A stretch of DNA of 64,000 nt from Circinella umbellata (taxonomy: Eukaryota > Mucoromycota > Mucoromycetes > Mucorales > Lichtheimiaceae). A program made the translations under genes and the position numbers. The notes under the pieces were generated by a model, which did no database searches, was not told the origin of the DNA, and saw only the letters and a list, made by a program, of their open reading frames with translations. Numbering within the stretch: the first letter of the stretch is position 1; every line of letters starts with the position of its first letter. Shown here in pieces: positions 59,393 through 64,000 of this stretch. The stretch lies in contig JAIWNF010000016.1 in the NCBI GenBank assembly GCA_025093555.1, positions 434,001 to 498,000 of the forward strand, given 5' to 3'.

Positions 59393-60416
59393 AGAATAAT
59401 AGAGCAATAAACCAAAAAAACAACAACAACAACAAAAAACCGACAATAACTCTCTCTTTCTTCGTCCCCCCCGCCTTTTTTTTTATCGTGTAAAAACGTA
59501 AAAAACGTCATAATTTTTTTATATAACATCCCCCTTCCGTTTATTATTCTATTGTTGTACATATTGAACATACATACCACTTTTTCGTTTTCCAAACATC
59601 TGTAAACATTATCTCTCTCTCTTCTCTCTCTCTCTCTCTTTATATATATATATCATTCTCTTCTTCTTTCAAATATAATATTATATAGTCATTTGTTTGA
59701 TATAATAATTTACGTTATATGCGTTTTTCTCTTCTTCTTCATCTTCTTCTTTTGATGTGTATGTATATATAAATATTGTAAAAAAAAATGATCGACTTTA
59801 CAGTTTTTTTTTTTATCAATGTACGTATTACCAATGTTTCGGAAAAAGGGTTGGCGTTGGGGTTGCATGACGATTTTTGTAACACCCGATACATGACGGG
59901 ATTCATCGTTCCGTTAAAAGGTCAAGTGAGAAGCTAAATGTGGTACATGGATGAAAGAGTCCCTAAAATCTAGTAAAAAGTCTGGGATCTCCTACTCTAA
60001 ATTTTTTTTTCCCATTCCAACAAATATTTATATACACTAGATTTTAGGATTGAATACAGTTGATCTTATTATTATTATTATTACTATGTTGTGTATAGAT
60101 TATACGTATAATATATATTTGTGTGTGTTGTGGTGTGTTATGTGCGAGTGAATGGAGGTGGGGGGTATACTATAATAATATATACTTTTCTTTTTCTTTT
60201 TGGTTCTTTTTTTCTTTATACCTTTCTTGAAAGAAAAAAAAAGATTTGTGTACAATTAGAAAAAAAAAAGAGGGAAAGGAGGAATGGGTTGATTAAGATT
60301 TAATTATATGCGTGAGGAGGGTGGGGTGTGCTCTTTCTAATGAAATGAATAAATGAATTGAATTGAATAGGATTGGATTGTTTTTGTTTTTCGTGGTTGT
60401 TATTTGTTTGTTTTGT
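59393..60416. other. Convergent 3' flank, Gly-Tyr-rich and FHA genes
   Basis: CT microsatellites (59611-59640), TA runs and GGGGTGG words near 60150-60330. No gene supported. Confidence 0.55.
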
Positions 60417-62611
60417 TTAAATGGCAATAAGTACATAGAGTAAAGCAGATATAATACCCATAAGGATAGCTAATGCTATTTGTACCGCACGCATCTAATA
60501 TAAAAACCAATTGAATCGAATTTTCTTTTTATTAGATCACATTTTTTTTTTCAATCCAACAACATTAGAAGCTTTATCACTTGTACCACTACACCCTTGA
60601 ATCCCTCTTTTTTTTTTTTTTTGTTCTTTTAATACCTGTAGTACATCTACTAGACTTGTGGTCGGTTTCCGTTCTTGTTCTAGTTTTTTTATCCTTCGTT
60701 CTAACAGTAAGCATTTATTCTCATATTCGATACATCGAGCCTTCTCAGCTGCCAAATCTTTATTCAATCGAAGTTTTTGTTCATCCAATATCAATTTAAG
60801 TTCTTCTACTTGTCGTTGTGTATCACTCAGTACATCCTCTTGATCATTATCATCACAGTTATTATTACTGTGATTTTGTTGTAGTTGATCTATTGTCTTT
60901 TGTAATCGATGTAATTCTTTTGATGCAGCTAGAATAGCTTGATCTTGATGTCGACATTTTTCTGCATAAGATGTTACTTGTTGTTGTGCTTCATGTAACT
61001 TTTGTTGTAATAAAATAATTCTTGCATCCTTTATAAAAAAAATTTAAGATATTAGAAAAAAAAAATCTGAACCCTTCCCCCTCCCCACCCACACCCCATT
61101 CCGCACCCGACATTATTGTTTACCGCTTTTTCCATTCGATTATTATTTAGTGCTTTATCCACATCGGATACCACATCTTTAACTGATCTCAGCTGATTTT
61201 CTAGTAGTTTAGATCGTTGTACTTCAGCCTTTTTTTTTTGTGGTAAAGCAAAATAAACAAATAAATAAATCAGATTCACAAAATATTAAAATGTTATGGG
61301 GGAAAGGGGGAGCATTGATCATTCACTGTTTTAATTTAATATTAAATAAATGGGGGAGGGGATGATTCATATTCTTACTTGTAATTTAGCTAGTAAAACT
61401 TCCCAATTCCTTCCTGATCGTTTATGATTATTATTAGTGTTGTTGTTGTTGTTGTTGGTATTATTGGATATAGATGAAGATGAATAATCTACTATAATAG
61501 ATCCAGTTGCTGAAGAAATAGTGGATATAGATGAATTGGAGGATTGTCGTTTTAACTACAATAATAATAATAACAGTGATACCCTATTAACTTTTTTTTA
61601 TCTTTCTTATCTTACTTATTTCCCCTCATGTTTACTTACAATGTTGCGATGATTATGATTATGATCCAAACCATTTGATAATCCAACATTAAGTTCTTTA
61701 AGCATAGTATGATCCACTTGAGATAATGACGTTTGAAGAATATGAACTAAACATGCTACTTTGTGATAAAGAACTATCAAAACCCAACCAATAATTGTAA
61801 GTGCATCATGATCAGTATCATTCATGTATAATAAACTCCCAAAATCCCCCCCCCAGCCAAGTAAACCCCAAAATAAAACTATTTACTCGATCCATCATCT
61901 TGTGATATATCTATTCCAAATTCCAATTCATCTGTTGACTTTAATTCCATTGGTAAACTTTCTTCATTTTCATTAGAAATTCTTTGTCCATTTAAAAATG
62001 TACCGTTACTTGATTTTACATCCTTAATATATACCTATTTCATATTTTGCCCCCCAACCCAAACCCAGAAAAGAAAAATAGTTAATATTCCATGATAAGA
62101 TTAATATAAACCTTTTCTATTTCCTACTAACTCTTTTTTTTTCCCCTTCTATATTAACTAAAACCAAACAACATACTTTATTCTTTTCACTCCAAATCTC
62201 GGCATGCGTTCTTGATAATACTTTAGAATCAAAATAGCCATTTAAAGGTCCTGGAGCTGTTTTTGATGAAGTTTGTCGACCGATTCGTAAATGTATTTTA
62301 TCTCGTAATTCAAGTGTTTTTGTTTGAAACATGGAATGGCGAGGTTGTAAAATTACAGTGACGACACCCATGGATGGAGAAGACTGTACCATTGTAACTA
62401 ACAAAAAAAAAAACATTTAAAAATTTTAATGGATATAAATATATATATATACATTGATATTGGTTATCTAATTCAGCTAATAAGGAATAATAGGTATATA
62501 TGTATTGTTTTTTTTTTCTTCTTTTGTTTGTTTGTTTTTACGTTTTTGTCCATTTGATTTAACTTCTTCCTCTTCTTCGGTACGTTGTTGTAATTGGGAG
62601 GTCGTCGTCAT
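60417..62611 (-). CDS. FHA domain/coiled-coil/tail-anchored protein (SLMAP/Far9-Far10 type)
   Basis: Eight exons on the minus strand: 62611-62542, 62397-62177, 62034-61887, 61773-61640, 61555-61379, 61228-61124, 61028 to about 60564, and 60494-60417, about 465 residues. FHA domain (about residues 35-130): [38 protein letters not shown], with the phosphothreonine-binding Arg, Ser and Asn positions present. Long coiled coils follow ([38 protein letters not shown]). The last 25 residues form a hydrophobic tail ([20 protein letters not shown]) with the stop right after, i.e. a tail anchor. FHA, coiled coil and tail anchor together are the plan of SLMAP and yeast Far9/Far10, STRIPAK-complex subunits at ER and nuclear membranes. 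The donor of the last intron (GTTGTT at about 60563) is the only unclear splice site. Confidence 0.83.
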
Positions 62612-64000
62612 GATGGGGGGGTGAAAAAAAAACAAAAGTCGGAGAGAGAGAGAGAGAGAGATGTAGATGAATGAAAATTAGGGTAAAGAAAAATAAATAA
62701 TGTAAGGGAAATCAGTAATTACTTTTTTTCTTAACAAATAAAAATAGGTGTTTTTTTTTACACGAAAAGAATGAATAAACCCGTTATGCTGTGATTAAGC
62801 TCTTATGCAGCGGGACTTGGAAAAAAAAAAAAAAGACCAGTTCATCTTTCCTGCCTTCCCCTTTGATTTAAATGTATAAAAAAAGCACTTGGCATAATTT
62901 ATTAGGATCAAATAAATTTATTGTTCCTTGTTGTATGTCTGTGTGTCTCTCCTTGATTTAATATTATTATCTCGTGCTTATTATTTATATCTTAAAAACA
63001 ATAAGAAATTACATAAATCTATGTAAAATTTCACCTAAATAAATATTAATTTATATGTACGTAGCACATGCGTCTTGAATAAAAATCAGATAAAAACAAG
63101 TACAAACGTACTTGGGGATATAAGGGGATTTTTGAAACAATAACAATTTTATGCTCTATGTCTTGAGTATTTTTTTTATTTATTTATTTATTGGAAATGC
63201 ACATTGTTTTAATTTATTTGATTAAATTAACCTATAAAAAACAATAATGTACTATATCCTATTTATGTAGCTGTTTGTTGTCATGATAAATAATCTAGCA
63301 GTATTCTACATGCAAATTCTACGTAAAAACAGAGACAATGATATATCCATTGTTTAGTTCTGTGTAAATCAAATAAAGAAAAGTATAGAATTGTACATAT
63401 AATCGACCTAATAAATTTGTTTGATAAAAACTTATCCTTTAGATAACTAAACTATTCATGTCAAAGCAACTTTGAGTACTTGATCTCTTACTCTTATCTC
63501 TTTATATATATATATATTATAACGAATTTTTGAGGAAAAGAATGTATCACCGGTAATAGACAAATATATCATTCTTTTCTGATGATATACCCCTCCCCCA
63601 TTGGCTTTTGTGACGGTTGCTAGGATACCGAATATAAATATAGAAGTGAATGATAATGTACTATAGCCAGAATGACCCATAGTAATTAAATGCTTTTAGA
63701 ATATGGAAACTAAAATAAAGTCTTTCAATTGTACAATATATAATAACTCGACTATGAATATATCTTTCAATTATAACATAATACAGATATAAAAACACGA
63801 ACCTCGTGAATCGTTTCAATAAATTATATCGATTGATATGTTTCGTGAGGAATAAGCGAATGGTACATTCTTTTATACTCTCTGGTAAATAAAATGTTAA
63901 ACTTGAAAAAAAAATTGGTTGCCACGTATTTCTTTGAATAACAAGGAACAAATTGGTTTCCTTTACTTCATTATAATGAGTTCAACCCAAGGACTTTGCT
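62612..64000. other. Intergenic region at the right end
   Basis: AT-rich with a GA microsatellite (62642-62662) just upstream of the FHA gene. Open frames are short, with no family features. No gene supported before the window ends. Confidence 0.5.

Overview
The window reads as nuclear DNA of an early-diverging fungus, most likely a Mucoromycota (Mucorales-type) species. The base composition is strongly AT-rich. Protein genes are cut by many short introns (about 40-110 nt, GT...AG, AT-rich). Several proteins carry long Gln, Ser or Asn runs. The gene set is CDK7, TOP2, an LDB-family co-regulator, a Stc1-domain protein and an SLMAP-type FHA protein. The mobile elements (KDZ, PIF/Harbinger, LINE, LTR, CRESS-type Rep) are of kinds I associate with these fungi. 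The species is not resolved. I saw no rRNA gene, no convincing tRNA gene and no CRISPR array.

Left block (1-26.2 kb), ordinary genes: a CDK7/Kin28-type kinase (+); an LDB/Adn1-type transcription co-regulator (-); a small Stc1-domain protein (+) divergent from it; a coiled-coil protein (-) with a CC1-box-like AAxxGxxLL motif; DNA topoisomerase II in 18 exons (+); purine nucleoside phosphorylase (-); an NAT8-like membrane N-acetyltransferase (+); and a TMX-type ER thioredoxin with a transmembrane segment (+). A solo-LTR-like copy sits between the coiled-coil gene and TOP2.

Middle block (26.2-54.7 kb), a graveyard of mobile elements. It holds a decayed PIF/Harbinger transposase, a hAT-like element with GAACCG sub-terminal repeats, a solo LTR with a perfect 5-bp target duplication, a 237-bp tandem duplication and a 14-bp minisatellite of about 780 bp. 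It also holds a repeated C2H2 zinc-finger gene family, three copies of a DDE transposase family whose two long copies end in a chromodomain, and a broken CRESS-type Rep (HUH nuclease plus superfamily-3 helicase) abutting one of those transposases tail to tail. A solo LTR with 4-bp duplications interrupts the Rep. Two 5'-truncated LINEs and an intron-rich KDZ transposase complete the block. The pairing of a chromodomain-DDE transposase with a Rep is the best candidate here for an undescribed mobile system.

Right block (54.7-64 kb) returns to ordinary genes: a sorbitol/xylitol-type zinc dehydrogenase (+), a Gly-Tyr-rich small protein (+) and an FHA/coiled-coil/tail-anchored protein of SLMAP/Far9-Far10 type (-). 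Exon boundaries are my manual splice calls, checked for reading phase but not against transcripts.
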